Positions 34,140 to 42,620 of a DNA stretch of 54,963 bases are shown here, in pieces (the stretch's first letter is position 1; every line of letters starts with the position of its first letter). Origin of the DNA: Streptantibioticus parmotrematis. GTDB lineage: Bacteria; Actinomycetota; Actinomycetes; Streptomycetales; Streptomycetaceae. The DNA lies in assembly GCF_019890615.1 (NCBI RefSeq), contig NZ_JAINVZ010000034.1:1-54963 (forward strand), in the 5' to 3' direction. Position numbers and translations under genes: made by a program. The notes below the pieces were generated by a model. The model ran no database searches. It was not told where the DNA came from and was given only the letters and a program-made list of their open reading frames with translations.

Positions 34140-35287
34140 CGGCGACCACTGTCGGCCGCCCCCTGACGATCGAGGAGTACGCCCCCCTCGCCCGGGCCCG
34201 GCTGCCCGAGGCGACCTGGCACTACTTCGAGGGCGGGGCCGGTACGGAGAGCACCGTCGAGGCCAACCGTGCCGCGTTCCGCCGGGTCCGGATCCGGCCG
34301 CGCGTGCTGAGCGACGTCTCCCACTGCGACACCTCGACCACGATCCTGGGCGAACCGGCCTCCGCCCCGCTCGGCGTCGCGCCCATGGCGTACCACGAAC
34401 TCGCCTGCGAGGAGGGCGAGGTGGCCACCGTCCGGGCCGCCGGTGAGCTGCGGGTGCCCACCGTGGTCGGCATCTTCGCCAGCAGATCCTTCGAGCGGAT
34501 CGCCGAACACGCCACCGGCCCGGTGTGGTTGCAGCTGTACTGGCTGCACCGGCGGGGCGTGCTGGAGCGCGTGGTGCGCCGCGCCGAGGACGCCGGGTTC
34601 CGCGCCCTGGTGCTGACCGTGGACACGCCGCGGCTGGGCCGGCGGCTGCGGGAGGCCCGCCACGGCTTCCACCTGCCGCCGCACATCACCGCGCCCAACC
34701 TGGACGGCGAGGTCACCGGGTTCCTGCACGAACACGAGGACGGCAGTTCGGCCCTCTCCCGGCACGCCGACGCGTTCATCGACCCCTCGCTGAACTGGTC
34801 GGACCTGGACTGGCTGCGCTCCCGCACCCGGCTGCCGATCGTGCTCAAGGGCGTGCTCTCGGCGGCGGACGCGGCCCGCGCGGCCGACCTCGGCGTCGAC
34901 GCGCTGATCGTGTCCAACCACGGCGGCCGCCAACTCGACGGTGCGAGCGCCACGTTGGACGCGCTGCCGGACGTGGTGCGGGCGGTCGCGGGCCGCTGCC
35001 CGGTCTTCCTCGACGGCGGAGTGCGCGGCGGGACCGACGTGCTCAAGGCGCTCGCCGCCGGGGCCCGCGCCGTGTTCGTCGGCCGCCCCGTGCTGTGGGG
35101 ACTGGCCGCCGCGGGCGAGGCCGGAGCGCGCGACGTGCTCACGCTGCTGCGCGACGAGCTGGAGGACGCCATGGCCCTGGCCGGCTGCCCGTCGCTCGAC
35201 TCCCTCACCCCGGACCTACTGGACCGAGGGGCCGCCGCGGTCGCCCCCGCCGCCTCGTACGACGAATCCCCGGAAGGACGACGATGA
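34136..35287 (+). CDS. hmo: 4-hydroxymandelate oxidase
   Basis: 383 residues, an FMN-dependent alpha-hydroxy-acid oxidase. Key residues are Tyr30 (WHYFEGGAG), Lys238 (VLKGV), His262 and Arg265 (VSNHGGRQLDG), and the phosphate-binding LDGGVRGGTDVLKALAAGA. It oxidises 4-hydroxymandelate to 4-hydroxybenzoylformate, the second specific step of 4-hydroxyphenylglycine formation. GTG 34136 overlaps the hmaS stop, and its own stop overlaps the ATG of the next gene. Confidence 0.9.
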   Translation: MTATTVGRPLTIEEYAPLARARLPEATWHYFEGGAGTESTVEANRAAFRRVRIRPRVLSDVSHCDTSTTILGEPASAPLGVAPMAYHELACEEGEVATVRAAGELRVPTVVGIFASRSFERIAEHATGPVWLQLYWLHRRGVLERVVRRAEDAGFRALVLTVDTPRLGRRLREARHGFHLPPHITAPNLDGEVTGFLHEHEDGSSALSRHADAFIDPSLNWSDLDWLRSRTRLPIVLKGVLSAADAARAADLGVDALIVSNHGGRQLDGASATLDALPDVVRAVAGRCPVFLDGGVRGGTDVLKALAAGARAVFVGRPVLWGLAAAGEAGARDVLTLLRDELEDAMALAGCPSLDSLTPDLLDRGAAAVAPAASYDESPEGRR

Positions 35288-36195
35288 CCGAATCAGCGTT
35301 CCGCCTCAGTGACGAAGACCGCGCGCTGCTGCCCTCCGAGGAGGAAGTGGCGTTCTACCAGGAACACGGCTGGTACCTGTCGAAGAAGCTGCTGACCGAC
35401 GGGGAGGTCGACGCGCTCGACGCCGCGGCCGACCGCTTCTACGCCGGACACCGCGACCGCACCCTGCCCGTGCGGCCGCCGCGCCTGGCCTACTGGGAGC
35501 CCTCCCGAGGCGACGTGCACCGGCACAACGACTACATCTTCTACGAGGACGACACCGTCCGCCGCATCCTGTCCAAGCCGCTCATCGGCGCGGTCGCCGC
35601 GCGGATCGCGGAGACCGGTCAGATACGGCTGTGGAACAGCACGCTGATCCACAAGCCGCCGCGCCCGGAGGACGAGGGCAACATCGTGCCCTGGCACTTC
35701 GACCGGCACTACTGGCAGACCTGCACCTCCGACGAGATGCTGACCGCCTTCGTCCCCTTCCACCACTGCGACGAGGAGCTGGGGACCATCACCATGGTCG
35801 ACGGCAGCCACCGCTGGAAGGAGATCGGCGGCAACGACGCGACCACCCGGCACTTCGCCGAACGCGACCGCTCCGAGCTGGACGAGATGCTGGAGGAGAA
35901 CGCCGCGTTCAACAACGAGACCGTCCGCAAGGTGCCCGTCGTCATCCCCAAGGGGCACATCAGCTTCCACCACTGCCGCACCTACCACGGCAGCGGGCTG
36001 AACCGCGGCACCCGCCCGCGCCGCGCGATCTCCTTCCACCTCCAGGACCAGGCCAACCAGTGGCGGCCGTTCCGGATCTCCACCGGCGAGCAGGTCGTCT
36101 ACAACAACGACGTCCTGGTACGGAAGACCGCCGACGGCCACCCCGACTACGCGGACCCGGACTTCTGCCCGGTGCTGTGGCAGGAGCAGCCGTAA
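35284..36195 (+). CDS. PhyH-like Fe(II)/2-oxoglutarate dioxygenase
   Basis: 303 residues. The metal triad is visible as His138-x-Asp140 (VPWHFDRHYW) and His235 (TYHGSGLN), with Arg246/247 to bind 2-oxoglutarate. It belongs to the phytanoyl-CoA dioxygenase family, which hydroxylates or otherwise oxidises small molecules and free or carrier-bound amino acids. It is embedded between hmo and hpgT with overlaps on both sides (ATGA and TAATG), so it must be co-translated with the pathway. It is not one of the four enzymes needed to make HPG, and it probably modifies the product or an intermediate. No adjacent carrier protein is seen. Confidence 0.88.
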   Translation: MTESAFRLSDEDRALLPSEEEVAFYQEHGWYLSKKLLTDGEVDALDAAADRFYAGHRDRTLPVRPPRLAYWEPSRGDVHRHNDYIFYEDDTVRRILSKPLIGAVAARIAETGQIRLWNSTLIHKPPRPEDEGNIVPWHFDRHYWQTCTSDEMLTAFVPFHHCDEELGTITMVDGSHRWKEIGGNDATTRHFAERDRSELDEMLEENAAFNNETVRKVPVVIPKGHISFHHCRTYHGSGLNRGTRPRRAISFHLQDQANQWRPFRISTGEQVVYNNDVLVRKTADGHPDYADPDFCPVLWQEQP

Positions 36196-37514
36196 TGGCG
36201 CGGCCCGGACCGGACGCCGAACTCACGTCGGCGCAACTGCACTCCTCGCTGTCGGACCCGTTGCTCGACGTGATGAACTTCCTCAACGAGGTGACCTCGC
36301 GTCACCCCGAGGCGATCTCGTTCGGCCCGGGCCGCCCCTACGACGGGTTCTTCGAGGTGGACCGGATCGGCGACTACCTCACCGCCTACACCCGCTACCT
36401 GGAGACCGACCTCGGACGCACGCCCGAGGAGGTGCGCACCGCGCTGTTCCAGTACGGGCGCACCAACGGCCAGATCAACGACCTGGTCGCCCGGACGCTC
36501 GCCAACGACGAGGACATCCACGTCGATCCGGCGCACGTCGTCGTCACCGTCGGCTGCCAGGAGGCGATGCTGCTGGTGCTGCGGGCGCTCGTCACGGGTC
36601 CCGACGACGTGGTGCTGGTGACCGATCCGGGGTACGTGGGCATCACCGGCGCGGCGCGGCTGCTGGACGCCGAGACGGTGCCGGTGCCCGAGGACGAGGC
36701 GGGGCTCGACCCCGACGCGCTGCTCGCGGCCGTCCGGGAGGTACGCGCCCGGGGCAAGCAGCCGCGCGCCGTCTACGTCATCCCCGACTTCGCCAACCCC
36801 TCCGGCACGTCGATGCCGGTCGACCGGCGCCGCCGCCTGCTCGAACTCGCGGCGGAAGAGGACCTGTTGCTGCTGGAGGACAACCCGTACGGGTTCTTCA
36901 GCCGCACCGGGGAGCACCGGCCCACGCTGAAGTCGCTCGACACCCGCCACCGGGTCGTCCACTTCGGGTCGTTCGCCAAGACTTGCTTCCCCGGCGCCCG
37001 CGTCGGCTACGTCATCGCGGACCAGCCGGTCGTGACCGCGAGCGGCGCGCGCACGGTCCTGGCGGACGAACTGTCGAAGATCAAGAGCATGGTGACGGTC
37101 AACACGCCCGCCCTCGCCCAGGCCGTGATCGGCGGGATGCTCGTTTCCTACGACTGCCGGCTGCGCGAGGCCGACAAGGACCTCGTCGACTTCTACCGCG
37201 GCAACATGGAAGCCCTGCTGGCCGCGCTGGACCGGCACCTGCCGCAGGACCGGTGGCCGGTGCGGTGGAACGTGCCGGACGGCGGCTTCTTCCTCTCGCT
37301 GACCGTGCCGTTCGACGCCGACGACGCGTTCCTGCGGGAGTCGGCCGGCGACCACGGGGTGATCTGGACCCCGATGCGCTACTTCCACCTGGGCAGCGGC
37401 GGCGAACGGCAGATCAGGCTCTCCGCCAGCTACCTCACGCCGCACGAGATCGACGAGGGGGTGCGGCGTCTCGCCGGGCACGTCATCGAGCGCCTCACCC
37501 AGGGCGACCGATGA
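36195..37514 (+). CDS. hpgT: 4-hydroxyphenylglycine aminotransferase
   Basis: 439 residues, a fold-type I PLP aminotransferase of the length of HpgT/PglE. PLP Lys262 (GSFAKTCFPGARVGY), the Asn-Pro pair at 201 (DFANPSG), and Asp229/Tyr232 (LLEDNPYGFF) are in place. Neighbouring hmaS and hmo make the expected substrate 4-hydroxybenzoylformate, giving 4-hydroxyphenylglycine; in known systems tyrosine is the amino donor, regenerating hydroxyphenylpyruvate. Its ATG overlaps the preceding TAA, and its TGA overlaps the pdh ATG. Confidence 0.88.
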   Translation: MARPGPDAELTSAQLHSSLSDPLLDVMNFLNEVTSRHPEAISFGPGRPYDGFFEVDRIGDYLTAYTRYLETDLGRTPEEVRTALFQYGRTNGQINDLVARTLANDEDIHVDPAHVVVTVGCQEAMLLVLRALVTGPDDVVLVTDPGYVGITGAARLLDAETVPVPEDEAGLDPDALLAAVREVRARGKQPRAVYVIPDFANPSGTSMPVDRRRRLLELAAEEDLLLLEDNPYGFFSRTGEHRPTLKSLDTRHRVVHFGSFAKTCFPGARVGYVIADQPVVTASGARTVLADELSKIKSMVTVNTPALAQAVIGGMLVSYDCRLREADKDLVDFYRGNMEALLAALDRHLPQDRWPVRWNVPDGGFFLSLTVPFDADDAFLRESAGDHGVIWTPMRYFHLGSGGERQIRLSASYLTPHEIDEGVRRLAGHVIERLTQGDR

Positions 37515-38617
37515 GCGAGACCCCCCTGCGCACGGCCGCCGTCGTCGGCACCGGCATGATCGGCACCTCCGTGGCCCTCGCCCTGACGGAACGCGGCGTC
37601 ACCACGCACCTGATCGACCGGGACCACGCGGCGGCCCGTACCGCCGCGGAACTCGGCGCCGGTACCGCCGAGTTACCGGGCTCCCCGGTGGACCTCGCGG
37701 TGCTGGCGGTGCCGCCCGCGAGCGTGGCGGCCGTACTGGAACAGCACCAAAGGAGCGGACTGGCCCGCACCTACACCGACGTGGCCAGCGTCAAACGACC
37801 GCCGCAGGCCGACGTGGAGGCCCGCGGCTGCGACCTGGCCTCCTTCGTCGGCGGTCACCCCCTGGCCGGACGGGAACGCTCGGGGCCGCTGGCCGGACGG
37901 GCCGACCTGTTCGGCGGCAAACCCTGGGTGCTGACGCCCGGCCGGGCGACGCGCCGGGCGGCGATGGCCCGGGTGCTGGAACTGGTCAGGCTGTGCGGCG
38001 GCGTGCCCGTCGTGCTGAGCCCCGACGACCACGACGAGGCCGTGGCGCTCGTCAGCCACGCACCGCACCTGCTGTCCAGCCTGATGGCGGCCCGGCTGCG
38101 CGGCGGCCCGCACTCCTCGGTCCGGCTCGCCGGTCAGGGACTGCGGGACGTCACCCGCATCGCGGCGGGCGACGCCGCTCTGTGGACGGACATCCTGGCG
38201 TCCAACGCCCCGGCTGTGGCACGGGTGCTGGGCGACGTGGCCGACGACCTCGCGGAGGTGCTGACCGCCCTGCGCGGCCTGGCGTCGGTCGACGCCGTCA
38301 CCGCGCGGACCCATCCGGCCGCCGCGCACCTCACGGCGCTGCTCGCCCGCGGCAACGAGGGACACGCGCGAATCCCCGGCAAACACGGGGGAGAGTCCGT
38401 AACGTACTCATCGGTTCGGGTCGTTCTGCGGGACCGGGCGGGCGAGTTGGCCCGGGTGCTCACCGACGCGTCGGGCACGGGGGCCAACATCGAGGACATC
38501 CGTCTCGACCACGCGACGGACGGCGACACCGGGCTCGTGGAACTGCTGGTGGCGGGCGAGTCCGCCGACGCGCTCGCCGCCGGACTGCGGCGCCGGGGCT
38601 GGCCCGTCCACGAGTGA
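37511..38617 (+). CDS. Prephenate dehydrogenase with C-terminal ACT domain
   Basis: 368 residues. An N-terminal NAD(P) Rossmann motif (VVGTGMIGTSVALAL) and TyrA-type catalytic region (GGHPLAGRERSGPLAGRADL; DDHDEAVALVSHAPHL) precede a C-terminal ACT module (VVLRDRAGELARVLTDASGT), which often binds a feedback amino acid. It supplies 4-hydroxyphenylpyruvate from prephenate, the entry step of the HPG pathway, as pathway-specific Pdh does in glycopeptide clusters. Codon 55 is TTA (37673-37675). The start overlaps the hpgT stop. Confidence 0.9.
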   Translation: MSETPLRTAAVVGTGMIGTSVALALTERGVTTHLIDRDHAAARTAAELGAGTAELPGSPVDLAVLAVPPASVAAVLEQHQRSGLARTYTDVASVKRPPQADVEARGCDLASFVGGHPLAGRERSGPLAGRADLFGGKPWVLTPGRATRRAAMARVLELVRLCGGVPVVLSPDDHDEAVALVSHAPHLLSSLMAARLRGGPHSSVRLAGQGLRDVTRIAAGDAALWTDILASNAPAVARVLGDVADDLAEVLTALRGLASVDAVTARTHPAAAHLTALLARGNEGHARIPGKHGGESVTYSSVRVVLRDRAGELARVLTDASGTGANIEDIRLDHATDGDTGLVELLVAGESADALAAGLRRRGWPVHE

Positions 38618-38682
38618 CGGCGCGGGACGCGACAGAGACGACACCGGCCGGACGTGACGAGCGATTGCGGAGGAGTACGACC

Positions 38683-39714
38683 GTGCGGGCAGCAGTGATG
38701 TTCGGAGCAGGCGACGTCCAGGTGAGGGAGGTGCCCGATGCCCGGCTGACCCGGCCGACCGACGCGGTGGTGCGGGTGACCCACGCCGCCGTCTGCGGCA
38801 GCGACCTGTGGCGCTACCAGAAACTCGCGCCGACGCCCGACGGCGTGCGGGTCGGGCACGAGTTCATCGGCGTGGTCGAGGAGACCGGCGCGGACGTCAC
38901 CTCCGTGCGACGCGGCGACCTGGTGCTGGCGCCGTTCAAGTGGTCCGACGGAACGTGCGAGTTCTGCCGCGCGGGACTGCACTCGTCGTGTCTGAACGGC
39001 GGGTTCTGGGGCGGGGAACTGGACGGCGGGCAGGGCGAGGCCGTGCGGGTGCCGCAGGCGGACGGCACGCTGGTCAAGCTCGATCCGGAGCCGGACGACC
39101 CGCGGCTGCCCGCGGTGCTGGCGCTGTCCGACGTGCTGTGCACCGGCCACCACGCCGCCAAGGCCGCGCGGGTCGGACCCGGCACCACCGTCGCCGTGGT
39201 CGGTGACGGCGCCGTCGGCCTGTGCGCGGTCCTGGCCTGCGTCCGCCTGGGCGCGGACCGGGTGATCATGCTGGGACGGCATGCCCGGCGCACCGACCTG
39301 GCCCGCCGCTACGGCGCCCACGAGGTGGTCGCCGAGCGCGGCGAGGCCGCCGTCGAGCGTGTCCGGGAGCTGACCGGCGGGCACGGCGCGCACGCCGTGC
39401 TGGAGTGCGTGGGGACGGGAGCGGCGCTGCGCGACGCCCTGGACATGGCCCGCCCCGGTGGCGCGGTCGGCTACGTGGGAGTGCCGCAGGACGGCGAGGG
39501 CGTCGACGTGCGGCGCTTCTACCGGCGCAACGTCACCCTCGCGGGCGGCGTGACCCCGGCGCGGGCCTACGTGCCGGAGCTGCTGCCCGACGTGCTGTCC
39601 GGACGGCTCGACGCCTCCGCGGTCTTCGACCGCACCGTGGCGCTGGACGGTGTCCCGGACGGCTACAAGGCGATGGCGGAGCGCGAGGCCCTCAAGGTCC
39701 TCATCCGCCCCTGA
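38683..39714 (+). CDS. Zinc-dependent alcohol dehydrogenase, last gene of the HPG operon
   Basis: 343 residues, MDR superfamily. The catalytic zinc region is VCGSDLWRY (Cys38) and VGHEF (His59-Glu60). The structural zinc loop DGTCEFCRAGLHSSC keeps three cysteines with Asp in place of the first. A Rossmann motif VVGDGAVGLCAVLA follows. GTG 38683 has GGAGGAG 7 nt upstream and gives the standard N-terminus; the GTG at 38614 overlapping pdh is rejected. It lies 65 nt from pdh and before a strong terminator, so it is probably part of the operon. It may reduce or oxidise a pathway intermediate, for example an alcohol created by the dioxygenase; the substrate is not evident. Confidence 0.9.
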   Translation: MRAAVMFGAGDVQVREVPDARLTRPTDAVVRVTHAAVCGSDLWRYQKLAPTPDGVRVGHEFIGVVEETGADVTSVRRGDLVLAPFKWSDGTCEFCRAGLHSSCLNGGFWGGELDGGQGEAVRVPQADGTLVKLDPEPDDPRLPAVLALSDVLCTGHHAAKAARVGPGTTVAVVGDGAVGLCAVLACVRLGADRVIMLGRHARRTDLARRYGAHEVVAERGEAAVERVRELTGGHGAHAVLECVGTGAALRDALDMARPGGAVGYVGVPQDGEGVDVRRFYRRNVTLAGGVTPARAYVPELLPDVLSGRLDASAVFDRTVALDGVPDGYKAMAEREALKVLIRP

Positions 39715-39722
39715 ACCCACAC

Positions 39723-39776
39723 CGCGCGGGCGCCTCGGGAACGGCGAAAACCAGCCGTTCCCGAGGCGCCCGCGCG
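39723..39776. terminator. Very strong bidirectional terminator
   Basis: A perfect 23-bp stem ending in CTCGGGAACGGC, with an 8-nt A-rich loop, lies 8 nt after the dehydrogenase stop and 3 nt from the stop of the convergent phzF-like gene. Confidence 0.95.
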
Positions 39777-39778
39777 CG

Positions 39779-40573
39779 TCACGCCCTCAGTTCGCCCTCG
39801 AACACCGTCACCGCACGGCCCACCAGCGCGACCCGCTCACCACGCAACGCGACCCCCAGCTGCCCGCCGCGCGGCGAGAGTTGACGTGCCGTCAATTCCG
39901 TACGGCCCAACCGCCCTGCCCAGTAAGGGGCGAGAACGCAGTGGGCGGCGCCGGTGACCGGGTCCTCCGGGATCCCCGCGGCGGGGGCGAAGACCCGGGA
40001 GACGAAGTCGTGGTCCGCGCCCTCGCGGGCCCGTGCGGTGACGATGACCGCCCGGCCGCTGAACTCCGCCAGCGCGGCGATGTCCGGGGCCAGTCCGCCG
40101 ACCGTAGCCGCGTCCCGCACCTCGACGACCAGGTCGTGGCTCGCCCGGCCGGTCCACACCGGTTCGGTGCCCAGCGCCTCGGCCAGCCGCTCCGGCACGG
40201 CATCCTCGGCCGGCGGATCCACGGGGAAGTCCAAGGTGACGCGACCGTCACCCGCTGGGCGCGCCGTGAGCACACCGCTGAGGGTGTCGAACGACACGGC
40301 GGCGTCGGGGGAGACGCCGCACGCCGTGTACAGCACGTGCGCGGTGGCCAGGGTGGCGTGACCGCACAGACTCACCTCCACCGTTGGAGTGAACCACCGC
40401 AAGCCGTAAGTGCGTTGATCCACCGGGTGCACGAACGCCGTTTCCGAGAGGTTGAGTTCGGCGGCGACCCGCTGCATCCAGGACGGATCGGCCGGGGCGT
40501 CCAGCATGCACACTCCGGCGGGATTCCCGGCGAAGGGCCGGTCGGTGAACGCATCGACGATGAAGGCGCGCAT
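39779..40573 (-). CDS. PhzF-family isomerase/epimerase-like protein
   Basis: 264 residues of the two-domain PhzF/DapF-like fold. The N-terminus (AFTDRPFAGNPAGVC), the catalytic-Glu motif NLSETAFV, the LCGHATLATAHVL loop and C-terminal EDPVTGAAHCVLAPYW are all family signatures. These enzymes isomerise small acids by proton transfer; most members outside phenazine clusters have no known substrate. It is convergent with the HPG operon and divergent from the exporter gene, so membership of the cluster is possible but unproven. Confidence 0.92.
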   Translation of the reverse strand: MRAFIVDAFTDRPFAGNPAGVCMLDAPADPSWMQRVAAELNLSETAFVHPVDQRTYGLRWFTPTVEVSLCGHATLATAHVLYTACGVSPDAAVSFDTLSGVLTARPAGDGRVTLDFPVDPPAEDAVPERLAEALGTEPVWTGRASHDLVVEVRDAATVGGLAPDIAALAEFSGRAVIVTARAREGADHDFVSRVFAPAAGIPEDPVTGAAHCVLAPYWAGRLGRTELTARQLSPRGGQLGVALRGERVALVGRAVTVFEGELRA

Positions 40574-40810
40574 GCTCGCGACGTTACGGAACGGCCGGGC
40601 GCCCGAGGGCGGAACAGGCCCGAGCGGCGCTCTTCGGAGCAGGGCCGATCGCCCATTGGAGAGGGACGAACGGTCCGAGAGGGGACTGTCTGCGTGCCCC
40701 GCGGATCGTTAGCATCACTGATCGACCGCTCGCCACACCGATGGCGTTCGCCACCACACCGTCGCCGTGACGGCGGGCGCAGGCCGCACCCGCCCGGCGG
40801 AAGGGCAGGT

Positions 40811-42085
40811 ATGCAGACCACGCAAGCCAAGGTCCCGCCGTTATTGCTCGCGGTGCTCATCTCCCTGAGCGTCGGCGGACTGATGTCCTCGGACATCAAC
40901 CTCCCCGGGCTGACCCGGACCGCCCACGCGCTGGCCACCTCCACCTCCGCGGTCCAGGCGACGTTCAGTCCCTACCTCGTGGGGCTGCTGGTGGCCCAAC
41001 TGCTGTACGGGCCCTGGTCCGACGCGGTCGGGCGGCGCCGACTCGTCATCGGCGGGTTCTCGCTCTACGCGGTCGCCTCGCTGGCCTGCGCGCTGTCGCC
41101 GGACATCGCGGTCTTCGCCGTCGCCCGGCTGCTCCAGGCGCTCGGCGCGGGCGCGGGCCTCGTCCTGGCCCGGGCCATCGTGGGCGACCTGTACGGACAG
41201 CAGACCGCGGCGCGGGTGTTCACCACGATCATGCCGGTGGTGGGCGCGTCACCGGCGATCTCCCCGCTCATCGGCGGCTACCTCACCACGTACCTGTCCT
41301 GGCGCTCGCCCTTCGTGCTGACGGCCGTGATCGCGGCGGTCACCGTCATCGTCGTGGTCCTCAAGGTGCCGGAGTCCCTGCCGGACGAACGACGCGCGCC
41401 CAGGCTGCGCGCGACCGCGGGCAACTACCGCAGGCTGGCGCTGAGCGCGAAGTTCTGGGGCTACGGGCTCAACCTCGGCGTCGGCTACGCCGTCTACACC
41501 GGCTATCTGGTCGCCTCCCCGGTGATCTTCCAGCGTCTGGGCATGAGCACCGAGGTCAACGGCTACTGCTACATCAGCATCGCCGCCGCGTACATCTCGG
41601 GAAACCTCGTCTCCCGCCGCCTGCTCGCCCGGTACTCGGTCGACCGGTTGCTGGCCCGGGGCCATCTGATCTTCTCCGGCGGCGCGTTGCTCCTGCTCGC
41701 CGTCGGACTGACCGATCCGCACACCCCGTGGCCGCTGCTGGTCCTGATGACCGTCGTCACCATCGGCAACGGCTTCCTCTTCCCGATGTCCGTGACCGGC
41801 GGGGTGACGTCGTTCCCCACCATGGCGGGGGCGGCCTCGGGGCTGCTGGGGGCGGTGCAGATGGCCGGGGGCAGCCTGTCGTCGCTCCTGGTGAGCAAGA
41901 TCCCGCCGGACACCCGGTCCTTCGCGATCCTGGTCGCCGCCTTCGCGTTCGTCGGCCTGGCCGCGTTCCACGGCCTGCGGGCCCTGTCGGCCCACGCGGC
42001 CGCCGCGTCCCCGACCGCCCCCGCCACCACTGGCGCGTCCGCGCCCGCCTCCACCACCGCAACCGCATCAGCGAACGAAGACTGA
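40811..42085 (+). CDS. MFS drug-resistance-type exporter (Bcr/CflA-like)
   Basis: 424 residues with 12 predicted membrane helices, DHA1 type. Motif A is visible as YGPWSDAVGRRRLVIGGF, and the motif C-like region is VVGASPAISPLIGGYL. The Ala/Thr-rich tail is cytoplasmic. It probably exports a small molecule by proton antiport. Codon 11 is TTA (40841-40843), the same rare codon found in hmaS and pdh, which ties its expression to the same developmental timing. RidA follows after 12 nt. Confidence 0.9.
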   Translation: MQTTQAKVPPLLLAVLISLSVGGLMSSDINLPGLTRTAHALATSTSAVQATFSPYLVGLLVAQLLYGPWSDAVGRRRLVIGGFSLYAVASLACALSPDIAVFAVARLLQALGAGAGLVLARAIVGDLYGQQTAARVFTTIMPVVGASPAISPLIGGYLTTYLSWRSPFVLTAVIAAVTVIVVVLKVPESLPDERRAPRLRATAGNYRRLALSAKFWGYGLNLGVGYAVYTGYLVASPVIFQRLGMSTEVNGYCYISIAAAYISGNLVSRRLLARYSVDRLLARGHLIFSGGALLLLAVGLTDPHTPWPLLVLMTVVTIGNGFLFPMSVTGGVTSFPTMAGAASGLLGAVQMAGGSLSSLLVSKIPPDTRSFAILVAAFAFVGLAAFHGLRALSAHAAAASPTAPATTGASAPASTTATASANED

Positions 42086-42097
42086 GGAGAAACACCG

Positions 42098-42568
42098 ATG
42101 GGCCAGGTCTCCCGCCGCCTCACCGACATGGGACTGACGCTTCCGCCCCTGCTGCCGAAGCTCGCGAACTACGTGCCGACGAAGACGGTCGGCGAACTCG
42201 TCTTCGTCTCCGGGCACGGCCCCCTCAACCCGGACGGGTCGGTCAAGTACCGGGGCCGCCTCGGGGACGACTTCACCGTGGAGGACGGCAAGGAGGCCGC
42301 CCGCCTGGTCACGCTGAACATGCTGACGGCCCTCCAGGCCGAACTCGGTGACCTGGACCGTGTACGGGAGTTCGTCAAGCTCCTGGTCATGGTGCGGTGC
42401 ACGCCCGAGTTCGAGGAACAGCACGTGGTCGCGGAGGGCGCCTCCGACCTCCTCACCGAGGTCTTCGGCACGCAGGTCGGCTCGCACGCCCGCTCCGCCG
42501 TGGGCATGATGAGCCTGCCGTTCGGCATCGCGGTGGAGATCGAGGCGGTCGTCCGCATCACCGCCTGA
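42098..42568 (+). CDS. RidA/YjgF-family protein
   Basis: 156 residues, somewhat longer than classic RidA (about 130), with the family core VGELVFVSGHGPLNPDG and the C-terminal trimer-forming segment (GMMSLPFGIAVEIEAVV). The classic catalytic Arg region reads HARSAVG. RidA proteins hydrolyse reactive enamines or imines from amino-acid metabolism or act as specialised enzymes in biosynthesis. It is coupled to the exporter gene (GAGGAG, 12 nt gap) and would fit a pathway that handles an unusual amino acid. Confidence 0.88.
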   Translation: MGQVSRRLTDMGLTLPPLLPKLANYVPTKTVGELVFVSGHGPLNPDGSVKYRGRLGDDFTVEDGKEAARLVTLNMLTALQAELGDLDRVREFVKLLVMVRCTPEFEEQHVVAEGASDLLTEVFGTQVGSHARSAVGMMSLPFGIAVEIEAVVRITA

Positions 42569-42620
42569 ACTCCCTGACCCACCCCGCCCGCAGGGCGCGC
42601 CGCTTCCCTCCTCGGACGCA

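Noticed and set aside
38614-38683. GTG 38614 as start of the alcohol dehydrogenase
   Set aside because: It overlaps the pdh stop attractively, but the 23 added residues are unlike the family, and GTG 38683 has an ideal GGAGGAG.
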